A DNA stretch of 64,000 nucleotides from Embiotoca jacksoni (taxonomy: Eukaryota; Chordata; Actinopteri; Embiotocidae): contig JAKOON010000012.1 in the NCBI GenBank assembly GCA_022577435.1, forward strand, positions 2,691,001 through 2,755,000, read 5' to 3'. Of the stretch, positions 50,901 through 62,860 are shown in pieces. The notes beneath the pieces are model-generated. The model was not told the origin of the DNA and did no database searches. It worked only from the letters and a program-made list of their open reading frames with translations. How positions within the stretch are numbered: the first letter of the stretch is position 1; each line of letters begins with the position of its first letter. The translations under genes were made by a program, and so were the position numbers.

Positions 50901-51759
50901 AGCCTTACAACCTGGGGGACGTAACATAAGGTGGTAATAATCAACCCTGCTGCAAGTTATTTTGCACATCAGACAACTTTAATTATAATACTTAATTTTT
51001 GATTGTATCAGAGTAATACATCTCCAAGCAGATCATTTGAATCTCTGTTACTATATTTTATTTGATACACTGAGGGTACGTTAGTATTCACACATGCTTC
51101 TTCTCCAGCAGAGAATAAAGACAAATGTAATCCTGTTGATGTCCCTATCTCGACGAAGGTGTTCCATAAATCATGCAGCATCACCTCTGGCTTGTTCCAA
51201 ATGTTCTTTAATGGAGGACTTCTCACAAGGGCCAATTAAAGAACCCACAGCTCAGATTGAGAGTTTGAAATGTGAATTATTTAACAAGGTGCATAAATAT
51301 GACTCGTTGCTATTTAACATGGTGTAAGAACATGAATTATGACCATAATCCCCTTTTCTCTGTGTGTGGGAGTTCTGCAAAGTGAAGAATTAGAAAAGCT
51401 CAAGGATATCAATTTGTTTTTGATTTTATTTAAAATGCTAATCTAGATCTAGATAATCTGATGGGTGATCAAAACAAACAAATTTGTGAAGTCAATGACT
51501 TGTTATAATTTTTGTATTAAGGTGTTCTAGCATTTGTTTCAATGTAGTTTAACATCAAAAATCTGCTTTTAAAATGGCCATAATCATTATGATAACAATC
51601 ATTATTCTTATATAATGGATTCAATGACTATCTGTTTGTGAAAGCTATTACTTGCAATGATGAACACACATAGTTCGAATCTTTCCCCTCAGCTCGACTG
51701 TCTGGAGCTTTATAGCAACTTTCTGCTCATTGTTTTGATTTTAAGGCCCACTGACGTAC
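47961..51759. other. Non-coding stretch
   Basis: No supported gene; frames stay below about 95 codons. A block at 50500-50720 carries E-box words (CAGCTGGCAGATG, CATATG). A-rich low-complexity sequence lies at about 49490-49515. Confidence 0.55.
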
Positions 51760-52110
51760 TGTTTAAGTTCACTCGCATCACTCTTATCGAGCTACAGATG
51801 GGAGCTGTTTTCAGTGGAGAAGCTCCAGCATTGAACAGCAGACAGGCAAGATAGCGACTACCTGGTGAACACAATGGAGCATTTAGCAGCTAAAGAGCCA
51901 TTCAGGAGCAAGAACCACACAATGGGAAAAAAATATTGGACTTACATTCCCCAGGTGGCCAGAAACATGACTCCAAATGAATGCAGATGTTGCTCTGTGT
52001 CTGCTGGTTGTGTAAACAAACCACATATTCACAATATCATCTTAAAGGTGATACTATGTCAATGATGTGTTTGCAATTGCCCCCGAGTGACCAAATAATC
52101 TGTTAATGCA
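51760..52110 (+). repeat. Fossil dispersed teleost repeat
   Basis: GGAGCATTTAGCAGCTAAAG, ATATTGGACTTACATTC, CCAGGTGGCCAGAAAC, ACTCCAAATGAATGCAG and, after 52070, AATTGCCCCCGAGTGACCAA match in order a repeat I remember as common in percomorph genomes. The short frames through it are not host genes. Edges are approximate. Confidence 0.6.
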
Positions 52111-52637
52111 GGTTTGACTGAAAATGTAGGGTGACAAAATCTGGGCATGCTTCTGAACACAGTGTGTAAATTACCCATAGCTGTTAATGTGATGATAGAC
52201 TGTGAAAATCATTTTGAGGGTTTCTGCTACCATAATAACACTTACGTGAGACACTTGAGCGTGTTTTTCACAGCACCTAAGCCACTAAAGTTTAACTATA
52301 AGCATTGGTTTACCGATGTTTGGAGATTATTATTTTTTATGGCAGACAGTGAATTGAATGATAGTAGTCCAAAAATAATGTGAAATATAGTTTTTAGTCA
52401 AATAACTGTCCACCAGCCCTCGCTGCTATCACATCACCTAAGCTCTCCAGAAACCTAGGGAAAACTCGGACTTTATCCTAAATAAAATGTCTATATTGAC
52501 ATATAGGATCAGTGACAAAAAAAAAATATGCTGGTGAATTATATGTTGAGAAAAATATCAATTCTCTGTTTCTCTTCAGTAATTAACATATTAATATGCC
52601 TACTGTTATTGCGGTGGCCTACAGGCAAATGTAGATG
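52111..52637. other. Non-coding stretch
   Basis: Nothing supported. A 78-codon plus-strand frame (52147-52383) is unrecognised. Confidence 0.6.
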
Positions 52638-52808
52638 TGGAATTTTTAAATGCACATTCACTCATATTTGTTTTGTTTTTTTTAACCTTCTCTATTAAAC
52701 AAACCTGTAAGATTTATCCTATTTAAACAGGCTTGGATGAAGCTCTTTCTGAGACAATCCTGACAATACGTGCAACCAGCGCAAACACGAGCCTATTTCA
52801 GAAGTAGC
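52638..52808 (+). repeat. Tandem duplication, unit 1
   Basis: This 171-bp unit runs from TGGAATTTTTAAATGCAC to TTCAGAAGTAGC and is repeated in unit 2 (52819-52985) with a 177-bp period at the right side. Over the 125 bp after the T-run the copies differ at three positions (CTC/TTC, CGT/CCT, CCT/CTT). The T-run itself differs in length. Confidence 0.95.
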
Positions 52809-52818
52809 GGAATAGCAG

Positions 52819-52985
52819 TGGAATTTTGAAATGCACATTCACTCATATTTTTTTTTTTTTAACCTTCTCTATTAAACAAACCTGTAAGATTTATCCTATT
52901 TAAACAGGCTTGGATGAAGTTCTTTCTGAGACAATCCTGACAATACCTGCAACCAGCGCAAACACGAGCTTATTTCAGAAGTAGC
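52819..52985 (+). repeat. Tandem duplication, unit 2
   Basis: Second copy of the preceding 171-bp unit, four bases shorter because of its T-run. The high identity implies a recent event. No gene or transposon end is recognised in the unit. Confidence 0.95.
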
Positions 52986-54580
52986 AAAACAAATAAGTGA
53001 AATGGAACCTCTTCCACAGGGACCACTTGAAAGTAGGTGTATTTTACATTTGTGCAGCAACTAAAGCACACTGAACATTTTTTTTAATATTAAATCATAA
53101 TCTAAGCATCAACGGCCCATCATATAGGCAGAAATATATTACGAGCCTATGCAGATAATTAATTTGAATGTGTTTATGGGGTTATACTGATGCCAGTATT
53201 ATTGTGCATCCCAAATATTAAGACACTTACACAATTAATCAGAAAGCTGTGAAACTGTGTGGCAAAGCAAAGACTTTCATCACTCATCAAAATCTGAAAT
53301 ATCACAGTTTCAAACAGCTTTTCTATCGAACAGAAACAAATTCCTCACTATGCAATTTTGTTGTCCAGAGGGGGGAAAAAAAACCTTTACGGCATGTTTC
53401 ATTTTCTCTATCAGTAATCAGGATTTCCTGTCAACTCTCACACAGATGCTCCTTTGTGTACCGTACACAATGCCTTCTTGCTTGTGAAATGTAAAAGGGG
53501 GAAAGATTTCCACGAGTCAAAGCACATTTAATCAACAAGAGGACTCAATGCTACTGAAGGTAAATAAACAACTACATATTCATTCCAAAATTATAATTAT
53601 AGTTCAAAATACTGGGGAATGGCACGCTAACGTAGAAATAGGACATCAAATGTTACTGAGCTTACATTCACCTCTGTTTAGGAAGTGATCCTTATCAATA
53701 TATGTGAGGAAGGCAGTGCTGAGCAAGGCAAGGTCACCAGCACGACAGCATTAGGTCATCAGCACCATGCCAGTCTGCCTGCTGCTCCTCAAGCATGACC
53801 TTGTCAAAGTCAAGTGTTGAGATACTAATGCCCCTTAACCCAGCGTGTGTAGTAGAAGCTCTCACCAATGCTGTATGGTCGGATGTAGCCACTGGCATTA
53901 GTGATGAAGCTAGCACTCCTAATTGCCTCCGCGTGATTCCCAGGCTTGACCCAAACTTGGCTGCCACTTCATCTCCCTCTCGTCTGTGTCTCTCTCCGTC
54001 TTTTGCCAGAGCTACACCCATAGCGGGACAGCTGGCTCACATCCAGCAGCATCAAAATATTGTCAGGACCACTCTCTGTGCTCCCGCTACCCCCGTCTCC
54101 AAATTAACCTTTAAATCAAAGATGGAGACCTCCTCTCCTCTCTTCCCCTGCTTCTCCCTCATCTTGTCCTCTGGGTGAATTAATAAAACCTTAATTTCCT
54201 CATTAGTCCTGTCAATTCATGCAGGGAGGAATAGGCACTACTTGGGGAAGTGCTCTCGTACATACAAAAATGTACCATTGACAATTAGCTTCCTGGGAGC
54301 TTTAAGGGTGGAGGGTGGTCTGTTGCTCAAGAGCAAAGAAGGACTTTTTTTTTTTGTTGTATTTTTGGTGTGTGCCTGTGTTCTATTGTGTGTGCAGTGG
54401 TTGTTCTATGATATCGTGCAGTCAGTCAGTGTTCTTGCTGACTATTGTTCTGAAATATTTGTTGTGTTTTCTAATAATTATGACAAAAATAGATGTTTGA
54501 CTCAGATGGTAGGACTAAGGGAAGGTGCTCACCATCTTTTTACCCTGTCTGTATGTTTCTCCTGCCTCCGATGCACATTA
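52986..54580. other. Non-coding stretch
   Basis: No supported gene. At 53734-54178 both strands are open (127 codons plus, 95 codons minus) in a GC-richer block, but neither product is recognised and they largely shadow each other. The AT-rich end (54170-54230, ACCTTAATTTCCTCATTAGT) has homeodomain-type words. Confidence 0.5.
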
Positions 54581-54790
54581 TTGTGCAAAACTTAGGCACT
54601 TGATACATTATGATGAATATCCAAACTCATTAGGAAAACATGATTAGTAAAATTCTTTCTACAGCAAATCAAAACAATACCAAACACACAGACTGGGTTA
54701 TACCGTAAACAAGGAGTCCTTCAACAGATTATATGGCCCCCGCAGAGCCCTGATCACAACATCATTAAAGTGACTGTGACAAGTTCTCTA
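54581..54790 (+). pseudogene. Tc1/mariner transposase fossil, internally deleted
   Basis: A Tc1-type terminal phrase TTGTGCAAAACTTAGGCAC (54581-54599) is followed only about 125 bp later by a transposase coding relic. At 54725-54769 one frame reads QIIWPPQSPDHNIIK. WPPQSPD-x-NIIE is the hallmark around the third catalytic acid of Tc1 DDE transposases, and here that glutamate codon is AAA (Lys). CCAAACACACAG and ACAAGGAGTCCT just before it fit the same gene region. Most of the element is missing, so this is a dead, internally deleted copy. Similarity stops near 54775. Confidence 0.75.
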
Positions 54791-57700
54791 AGATACTCGA
54801 GTAAATATAACTAGTTGCTTGTGAAAGATGTAAGTCTTAAGTATCATGAAAAACTGTGCACAAGTAGGAGAAGTGGTTGGTCTGGTTGGTATCTGTGGGA
54901 GCTTTGGGGGTTCAAATACTATTGTCTGTCAGATATACATGGGATGGCCATGTTTTCCTACGTACATGATTATGAACTATATAAAAAAATACGTTTTGAC
55001 ACTTTATGTAAGCAAAACATACACAAACATACAGACAACACACACAGCAGCGGCTGGGCACTGGTTCATAGGAGACTAATATTCAAACAGTAAATATTAA
55101 TGATAGAATGGTGACACTGATATCAACCCAGCAACACAGGCGATGATCTGATAGCAAGCATACACAAAGTAAACACAAACATTTTACAACAGCAGATATG
55201 AACTGGCTGTTATGAAAGCCAGGTTTATAAAACATCCTGTTGATAAGACCATTGACCACTGACATAGTACTCACAAGCAATGGATTTGATTTAGTTAATT
55301 TCTATTCATGTTACTTTGAATGAAATTAATTGATAAATAAAAACGATTCAGTGTATTACCTGAAAGCATTCTCTCTTTACTTACAGTGCCTTCAACTTTT
55401 GCACTGCACTTCATATGCGTTAAACATAAACATACATTTCTTATTCCAATCCAGCTTCATTATGTGTTGTGCTTTTTTTCCTTCTGTCAGCATCAGTTTT
55501 TTTTTTAAACAGTCTTTAAAAAAGACAGTTGACATTATTACCTGCTCTCCCTAAAATTATAGTTCCCACATAATTGGTATGGGTTTTGTCAGGGTGACAT
55601 TTTTCTGTGCATATATGTGCACGCCTGTAGCATCGTGGACTAGCAGCACTCCTTTGACATGCACGTAGACCCTCATTCCCCTGAAGGCAGAGTGGCAGAC
55701 TCTATGCTCAACTCCCCCTAAATATCTCTGACAGGTCACATGGTGACTCATAGTAACTGTGAGTCACATTGTAAAAAAACAACAACAATATAGGCTGGAG
55801 CAACTCCAACTTTTCAAGCAGAGGTCGGTGATTCGATGCTGGGGTAAAGGTCACAGGGTTTTTTTTCTCTTAAAGGTAGACTGACACAAAACAAGGGAGG
55901 TCTTACTGTTTATTTTGAGGTTTAACTTATGTAACAGACACTGTAATGCTACCATTTGCTACGCCCTGCAATGCAAAAAGGTACAGGTTTCCAGCTGAGT
56001 GAAAGGTTGCTTTAGAGAGATGTTGCAGTATCAGGAGAGACCCAAAGGGGTGAGAGCATTGGAGTTTCGGGGCAAGTTTTGTTTCTATCTGGAATAGCAG
56101 TTTCATGTTAACATTAATAACCAGTTTGTTTTACATTGAATTTTCTTTTTCCTATTGCAATTCTTTATTTTCCAAATTACACTCCAAACCCAACGATATG
56201 TTTCACGAGTTGTAGCCACATGACATATTTTTTTGGATTGAGCTGGCTTATCAGGCAACTTATAGCTCCCTTGTTTCCTTATCTACTTGAACTTTTGAGC
56301 TCATGCAGCTGACTTTGTAACACTTGTTACAAATATGACCATATTTGACATTCAAACCACAAGCAATTTGAAAGGCTGATCTTTTAATGAAGGAAAATTA
56401 TATCGTTTTAAAGCCACTGATATGTTAGAGATCACAAGCCGATCTGATATTAAATCACTGACAATCTAATGTTAAAAGTAAGAATTTGATGGCTTTTCAC
56501 AGCACTTTGACAAAAAGCATGCTTGATTAGCGAGACCCAGCAGAACTCTGTCAGAGTCATTTTTCCAGATAAATATGCGATGTGACGGTTGACGTTTGAT
56601 TTCATGTGACTTGGGGACTCAGTTATGCAGTTGACGTTCAAAGCTGGCACACAGTGGGGAATGACGGGGAGCTTGGCGCGCCGCGGCTGGCTGGAGGAGG
56701 GTGGCGGGTGATGCTGAGGGAAGATGGTGTTCTTTGTTGGAGGGTGTTTTCTCAGTCCTAACACAGCAGGGCATCACAGACTTCCACTGTCAACACATGC
56801 CTTTAATGTTGCAAGTTTCCAAAAGAAACATCAAAAGGCGCTACCCTTTTCAGATTTATTTTATTTTTATCCTATGTTGAGACAAATTATCAGCCGCATT
56901 TGTAAATTAGTAGCTCCTTGGATAAATAACATCAATCGGTAGTGAATTGAATGTCACCCTGGTTTGAGTGACATCTTGGACTGCGTCTACGCTAACATAT
57001 GAGGTTGTTATTATCATTTTTTTTAATTTTTTTATTAATTCTTCTGTCCTATAACATCTATTTCACGTTTCATTTGTTTTAATACATTTGCAGCTGTGTA
57101 TGACTGAAACAGGCAGCATTTGGTGAAGCACTGTCCATCGTGCTGAACATGTAAAAGGCTTTAGATCGAGCTTTAGATTTTTCAGCATGTTGAAGTGGGG
57201 TGTAAGGGGCTATAGTAAGATTTACTCAGCATCGGAACCGTTTTTATCTCACTTACTTGAGGGCATTATTGTGTTTCTTTGTTCTAATGTTAGCATACTT
57301 AGCTATCCAGCTCACTTCCTGCAATAGTAAACCAGCATGACTCGAAGGGCAAGTGTTAGCATAGTCACATCTGCAGTATTTTGTGGAGGTATGTGGGGTT
57401 AATTAGCTATCCTGCAATACAAGAAGAAAAAAATACATGATGTACTCTGCATGAATCATCAACTAATAAAGTGGATGACTTTTGGCTCGGGGCTTGTAGA
57501 TTTAGCAGTGTTCAGTGTTCTAGCATATCATGTACTTTGCACATATAAGACACTTTTGCAGGGTTTACTTGGCTAGATCGCTTTTACGAGTCGCGAGGAG
57601 AGTTTTTACACAACAAATGGAGAAATTAGCTGGTTGGTGTTAATCAAATCTGCCAGCGATAGTTGTCATTTCAGCCACCAAAATCAATGACTTGAAGCTA

Positions 57701-58196
57701 GAAATAAGGGCCCGCTTTTGTCTGCCCCCGTCTGAAATCAGGAGTCAGTGTTTCAAATATTACCAGAAACTTTGATGGGTAAATCAGCCCCCATTATTAT
57801 CATAAACTGCACTGAATGGAAAGCCATACAGACTTTGTCAAGGGGAATCGGGCTCAGAAAAGGGTCAGTTACACTAGGTAAGGTTCATTTTACGTCTTCA
57901 AGTGTTGCTTGTCCTACTTTATGGAAAGCCACCACCATTGTGTCTGCAGAATTACCAAGTGTTTGCTGTGCTCACATTTCTATTTGCACCTGACAGAGAA
58001 AGTTCCAAAACACAAACTTGTACTAAATCCCAAAGTTTGTTGCTTGAAGTCAGTTGTTACCTCTAGCTCACTTAATCCTTGCATTTCCACAAACTTGAAA
58101 AAAAATAAATACAAAATGATATTTTCAAGGCAGAGTGCTTTGAAAATGTTTAGCACAGAAACACCTTTTGAGGTACAGGAGTCGAGTGCATATTCA
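54791..58196. other. Non-coding stretch
   Basis: No supported gene. A B-box-like GGTGATTCGATGC near 55830 may be a SINE scrap. A small GC-rich patch lies at 56665-56705. Frames up to 114 codons (57909-58253) run into the poly-C tract and are not convincing. Confidence 0.5.
56665..56705. other. Small GC-rich, CpG-containing patch
   Basis: GGCGCGCC (56675-56682) overlaps CCGCGG (56681-56686) inside GC-rich sequence in AT-rich surroundings. CpG words are rare elsewhere in the window. It is too short to be a CpG island. Confidence 0.5.
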
Positions 58197-58217
58197 CCCC
58201 CCCCCCCCCCCCCCCCC
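58197..58217 (+). repeat. C21 homopolymer
   Basis: Twenty-one C are followed by a CT-rich stretch. It explains the poly-proline in the 57909-58253 frame. Confidence 0.95.
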
Positions 58218-61119
58218 TTCTCTCTCCTTCTTCTCAGTGTTTCAAAGTTGTGATAAGATGTGACAGTCTATCAAACCTCACTGAGGGTTTTATACCATCT
58301 ATGCTGCAGTGCTCCGTTATCTTGGTGGCATTTTACTGGCGATATAACAGAGAATCAATTATGAGTACACAGATATGCGAAAGGTTTAGTCGGCAAAAGA
58401 TGCTTCTTGACAGTTTGATGATATGATGGCGGTAAATAAGCTCCATACATGGTTTTTTTTTTTTTTTTTTTTTCCTGAGCTAAAAATACTATCCCCTTGA
58501 GCCAACTGCTGCATGTTAAGATAAAGAGAGGAGAACAGCCTTTACAAATGCACAGAGTGCAGAATTAGAGATGTGAAAAGAAACAACAGTCATGATAGTA
58601 ATGATTTTAGTGATGTCAACTTATCTGGGTTTGTTCTACTCTACTGCATGTCTCATCTGTCCCAACTAATGTTTTTTTCCAATGTTCAGAGTCTCATAAG
58701 TACATAAAGGGAAATACTAGTTTGTACCAACCTAGACATTACACGTGTGAAATGATGGATTTACTGCCAACAATTTAACAGCAAAATGCAACTTTGGTTT
58801 TGTAAATTTTCATGCAAATATTAAAAATGCAATACTATTTGTCATAGTCACGCTGTGCTTGTAGCTCTTTGACTCATTTGATTTAAATACTGCACTTTTA
58901 ATTCTGCAATCTGCCTAAGAATTTGAGATTGAGAATATCAACTTCTCCTGAATAAATACATTGTCATAAAAAGTGACCCAAAGATTAGTCCATTTTTTTT
59001 ATTTGAAAGATATTTTTTACTGTTCTGTAGAAATAACGCATTCAACAAAACACACAGCATCTGTGATAAAATATGACGTGATACTGACTATTTTAAAACA
59101 GAATTCATCCTAAAAATAGTATAAATATTTCTACGTTTATATAAAATATTAAGCACAGGCTTCGAATTGAATATCGTTGATGCATGCAGTCCTTAGACAA
59201 AATGCTTCAACGGTGCTTTAAAATCAGGTATATGGGCGGGAGACCTGGGAATCAGGTTTCTTTGGCTCCTCGTTCTTTAGCAGGAGACCGAGGGTTAGTC
59301 AAAAGACTTACGACAGAACGACAACCCATTTTAGATTCTTCAAGTAAAATAACTCAGAGGCTTCAGAGCCACTGTTGATACACTTCCACTGAGCTGCAAA
59401 TACTTCAAACAACTCAGGAAAAGGCATGTAAGAACTCCCTACAGGCTTTCTAATCAAATGTCAGAAGACCTTCATGGAAACCATGAAGCCATTCCGCCTA
59501 TGGCAATGCCAATGAAATGGCAAAAGCCAACACATCAAGAGGCCTTTGTCTCTAAACCTTCTTAACCTTGTTGGCAGTGACCACATGCTTGTCGCACCAA
59601 CCTCATGATAGAGTGTTTGTTTGGCTGGGTTCAGTTTATTATACATAATTGAACAATAATAGAATATTGATCCAACAATAATAAACTGATGTGTCAAAAC
59701 ACTGTGTGTTTCACAGTAATCCTTCAATGCCAGAGTCGAATAGTTTCAGCAAAATATCAATAAAAACACAAACACACACACCCCAAAAAACACATTTAAA
59801 CTTTTCACTGTTTAAAATCCTTTGTACAAGCTGTGATGGTAATCTAAAGTTAAACTAGATCTACTGTGTGCAAAAGAGATTGTATTCTGTCACAAGAGGA
59901 GCTTGTTTGTTCCCTGAAGACTTATTGATTGTGCAGGGTCATCGTCTTTGCTTCCAGTCTGCAGAGTCCTGCCTAGATGGGGACAGAGAGGATTTTAACT
60001 GAATGACGACAGCTGCTTTGTTTCCTTTTCCTTTATTTCTGCCGTGGTCTGACATGGAAATTCCTCACGCAGGGAGCCAGAGAATTAAAGTGTCTTTTGG
60101 CTTTTTTCAGAGTTGCTGTTGAGATTAATATATCATATTCTATCTGCACCTTATGGGCGTAGAGGACAGGAGCACACTTATGCCACACTTGCATGCTTCT
60201 CCAATTGTGTAGACTGTGGTGATGAAAAATGGGAAAGGACACACATTAGCCCTCTGCGTAGCTCACGCAGCTTCCTACTCGATAATGGATTCACCCCCGT
60301 GCCATCATCACCTTCTATTAGGCCCAGGACAGAATCAATAGTTTTCTAAATGCAGCCGAAACATCCATCATAAGAGGACTAGTGCCGTCCACCTCATCTC
60401 ACAGACCTCTCCCACCTGCCTTTCTAGTTTTGCCTTCTCACAGAGAATTGAGTACCCATTTATGAAAAACCTAAAAGAGAAAGGCTTGATCAGGCTACGT
60501 AGCGGTGCCATCAGTCTCACGGATTTCAATACAACACCTAAAACCAAATCTGACCCTGGAGGACATGAGAGAAAAGAGCCACATTATAAATGCAGCAGCA
60601 GCCAGATATTTCATTATAGAAATGACATTTTTACGGATTTATGAAATCAAGGAAAAAAAAGCATTGTGGGATGATTGGAGTTATATCCAAAATGAGCTTG
60701 ATAATAATGAATATACAGAACAAAGGTTTGGGAAAGTCAAATATAGATCCCTTTTATCTTCAGTAAAATTATTGTGGTTTTAGAAAAGTCTCTGTGGGGA
60801 AACTGCACACTAAATCCATAGAGTGCATCACAGAACCATTTTTATCTTTTGCTTTATTACTTGCTGAACTGCATTTCATGTTTTGTTTCACTGATGAATC
60901 ACCATACATAATCTATAACTAGGCATTTCTTCCATTAAACAGGAAACAACAAATTGTTCTTTGTATTGCAATGAGAGAGACATTCTGATTATCAAGCTTG
61001 AAGCATTATCTAATGTCAGTATGCGAAATCAAACCGCAATCAGCCAAACTCAAGAGGTCAGTCTAATTCTTAGAACAGGATCTCCCCACCACGGGAGCCT
61101 GTGGGAAGCACCAGTCGGG
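58218..61119. other. Non-coding stretch
   Basis: No supported gene. T21 lies at 58453-58473. A 92-codon plus-strand frame at 60505-60783 is not recognised. Confidence 0.55.
58453..58473 (+). repeat. T21 homopolymer
   Basis: Twenty-one T. Read on the minus strand it could be an old poly(A) tail, but no retroposon body was recognised beside it. Confidence 0.93.
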
Positions 61120-61245
61120 CCCGGCCTTTATTCTGCCAGCATTCATCTGGGAGGCTGGGCACTGGCTGCTAAGACATGATTAATTGCTGCAATAAAGCTC
61201 ATTATGGAGATTAAGTAGGAGTTACAGGAGCATTATTGATCACTG
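61120..61245. promoter_or_regulatory. Candidate conserved non-coding element
   Basis: A run of homeodomain-type words, ATTAATTG (61179-61186), CATTATGG (61200-61207), GATTAAG (61209-61215) and ATTATTGATCA (61232-61242), follows a G+C-richer segment (61080-61160). The make-up resembles fish developmental enhancers. Conservation is not testable here. Confidence 0.3.
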
Positions 61246-62636
61246 TCCTTTAAATAACCTTAAAGTTGCTTGTTTGTGCATGTTTGTATGATGCTGGTCA
61301 ATGTAGAGGGTAAAATGGGAAGAGGGGATTCAATGCAATGTTGTTCCAAGACATTAACATATGCCACATAATCTGTCCTGATTGGTAATGCGAAACGTGT
61401 TTGGCATGATTGCCGTGACGTAAGGCTGTAACATTGTGCGTGTCCATCATGACAGCTGCTATACAGTCTCACAACTAAAGGTGGAAAAGATCATGTTTAA
61501 CATAATTGGAGAACTGTCACCTGCTCATACAAAAGTACCACTGCCCGTACCACCACCACATCTGGAAAGTACAAATGCTGACTTTTTTTGCAGAAATGAT
61601 CCGGCCTAAATATCCTGGTACGATCATAAAAAACAATAAATAAATTGTTTCACCTTCTTCAAATGCAATTCTAAATACAATTTCAAACAAAATCATGCCT
61701 ACGTTTCCGATGTTAGCCTTGCTGGCCTCAGGTATGATGGGTTTCAGTGAAGGTCAATTTGAGTGATATGGAGAAAATATATTTTCCTTTTCTCTGCTTT
61801 ATACATTTTCATGGCAAAACAACAGCAAGTAAATCATGGCTGTTGCTCTTTAAATTCTTGAATCTATGTAAATTATATTCCTTTATTTCGGATTTTCTAC
61901 AGCTACCTGTCAGATCAGACATTTGTACATTCTGTACTTCCATTGTGCACATGTATGTTTATAAACACAAATATGTTTAAAGGCATATTTCGAATTATCT
62001 CTGAGCTTTTATTTAAATAATAAAAGGACTGTGATACACTGAATGCGTTATTCCTTTCTTATCTTTTGTTACCTCCTAAAATCCTTTTATCCTTCCTAGC
62101 TTCTGAAAACCCCTTGTGCTGACAATAAACCCCTGAGACTCTCCATGAAATATATAAATAATTTTGTATTTTCTGAATATTGATTCTATGGTAACTGCTC
62201 CAGCTTGAATAGACTATTGATGATACAATTCAAACTTTATTATGGTTGCAACCATTCTATCCCTGACTGTGTCACTGTCCCTGACGGGTAAACTGTAGTC
62301 ACGCAAGAGTATTTCTGTTGGAGTACAGAGAAATGTACACACTTATAGTCAAGAGGACTTTCAAGCCCATGGCACTTATCAAGGTCAGTACTTGTGTTGT
62401 GGCCCACACATTCATTAAAGCTGTAAAAAAAAATAATGAGTCATCTGCTAAAAAATTGCAAGAGAGCAATACATGAGAGTAAAAGACTGAGATCCACAGA
62501 AGGCACAGTTCTTCAGTAGGAACAAATATCTTGTTTGTAGCTCATGTCTAGTTATGTCTTACATAACATCAGAAAAACATTTATTTAACCCTTATCTAGA
62601 CGTTAGACATTTGAACAAGTCGTTGCAATATTTAGC
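61246..62636. other. Non-coding stretch
   Basis: No gene or clear repeat. AT-rich around 61620-62060. Confidence 0.6.
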
Positions 62637-62860
62637 CGTGTCGTGGCCTGGAGGTTGAGAAGCGGGCTTGAACGCGTCGGGTAGCTGGTTTGATTCCTTG
62701 GACTGACAAGGTGACTGAATGAATATCCATGGCTGCATTGCCATTCAACAAGATGACCTGATTCCCCCAAGTGCCATCCCACAGCTGCCCTCCAAGTGTG
62801 TGTTTGCTCACTGTTGTGTGTGTGTTTACTGCGACACAAATGGGTTAAGTGTAAATGTGT
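62637..62860 (+). mobile_element. tRNA-derived SINE, plus strand, degraded
   Basis: The A-box region TGGCCTGGAGGTTGAGAAG (62644-62662), then GCGGGCTTG, a B box GGTTTGATTCC (62687-62697), and later GTGTGTTTGCTCACTG and GGGTTAAGTG follow, in order, an abundant percomorph SINE as I remember it. The copy has point changes and a damaged middle. It is probably a different family from the SINE at 15.3 kb. Confidence 0.72.

Noticed and set aside
53826..53837. TAATGCCCCTTA, resembling the start of miR-365
   Set aside because: Only about ten bases match and no precursor hairpin is evident around it.
53734..54178. 127-codon plus and 95-codon minus frames in a GC-richer block
   Set aside because: They shadow each other, show no domain, and have no splice partners.
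57909..58253. 114-codon frame with a proline run
   Set aside because: The proline run is the C21 homopolymer. The rest is unrecognised.
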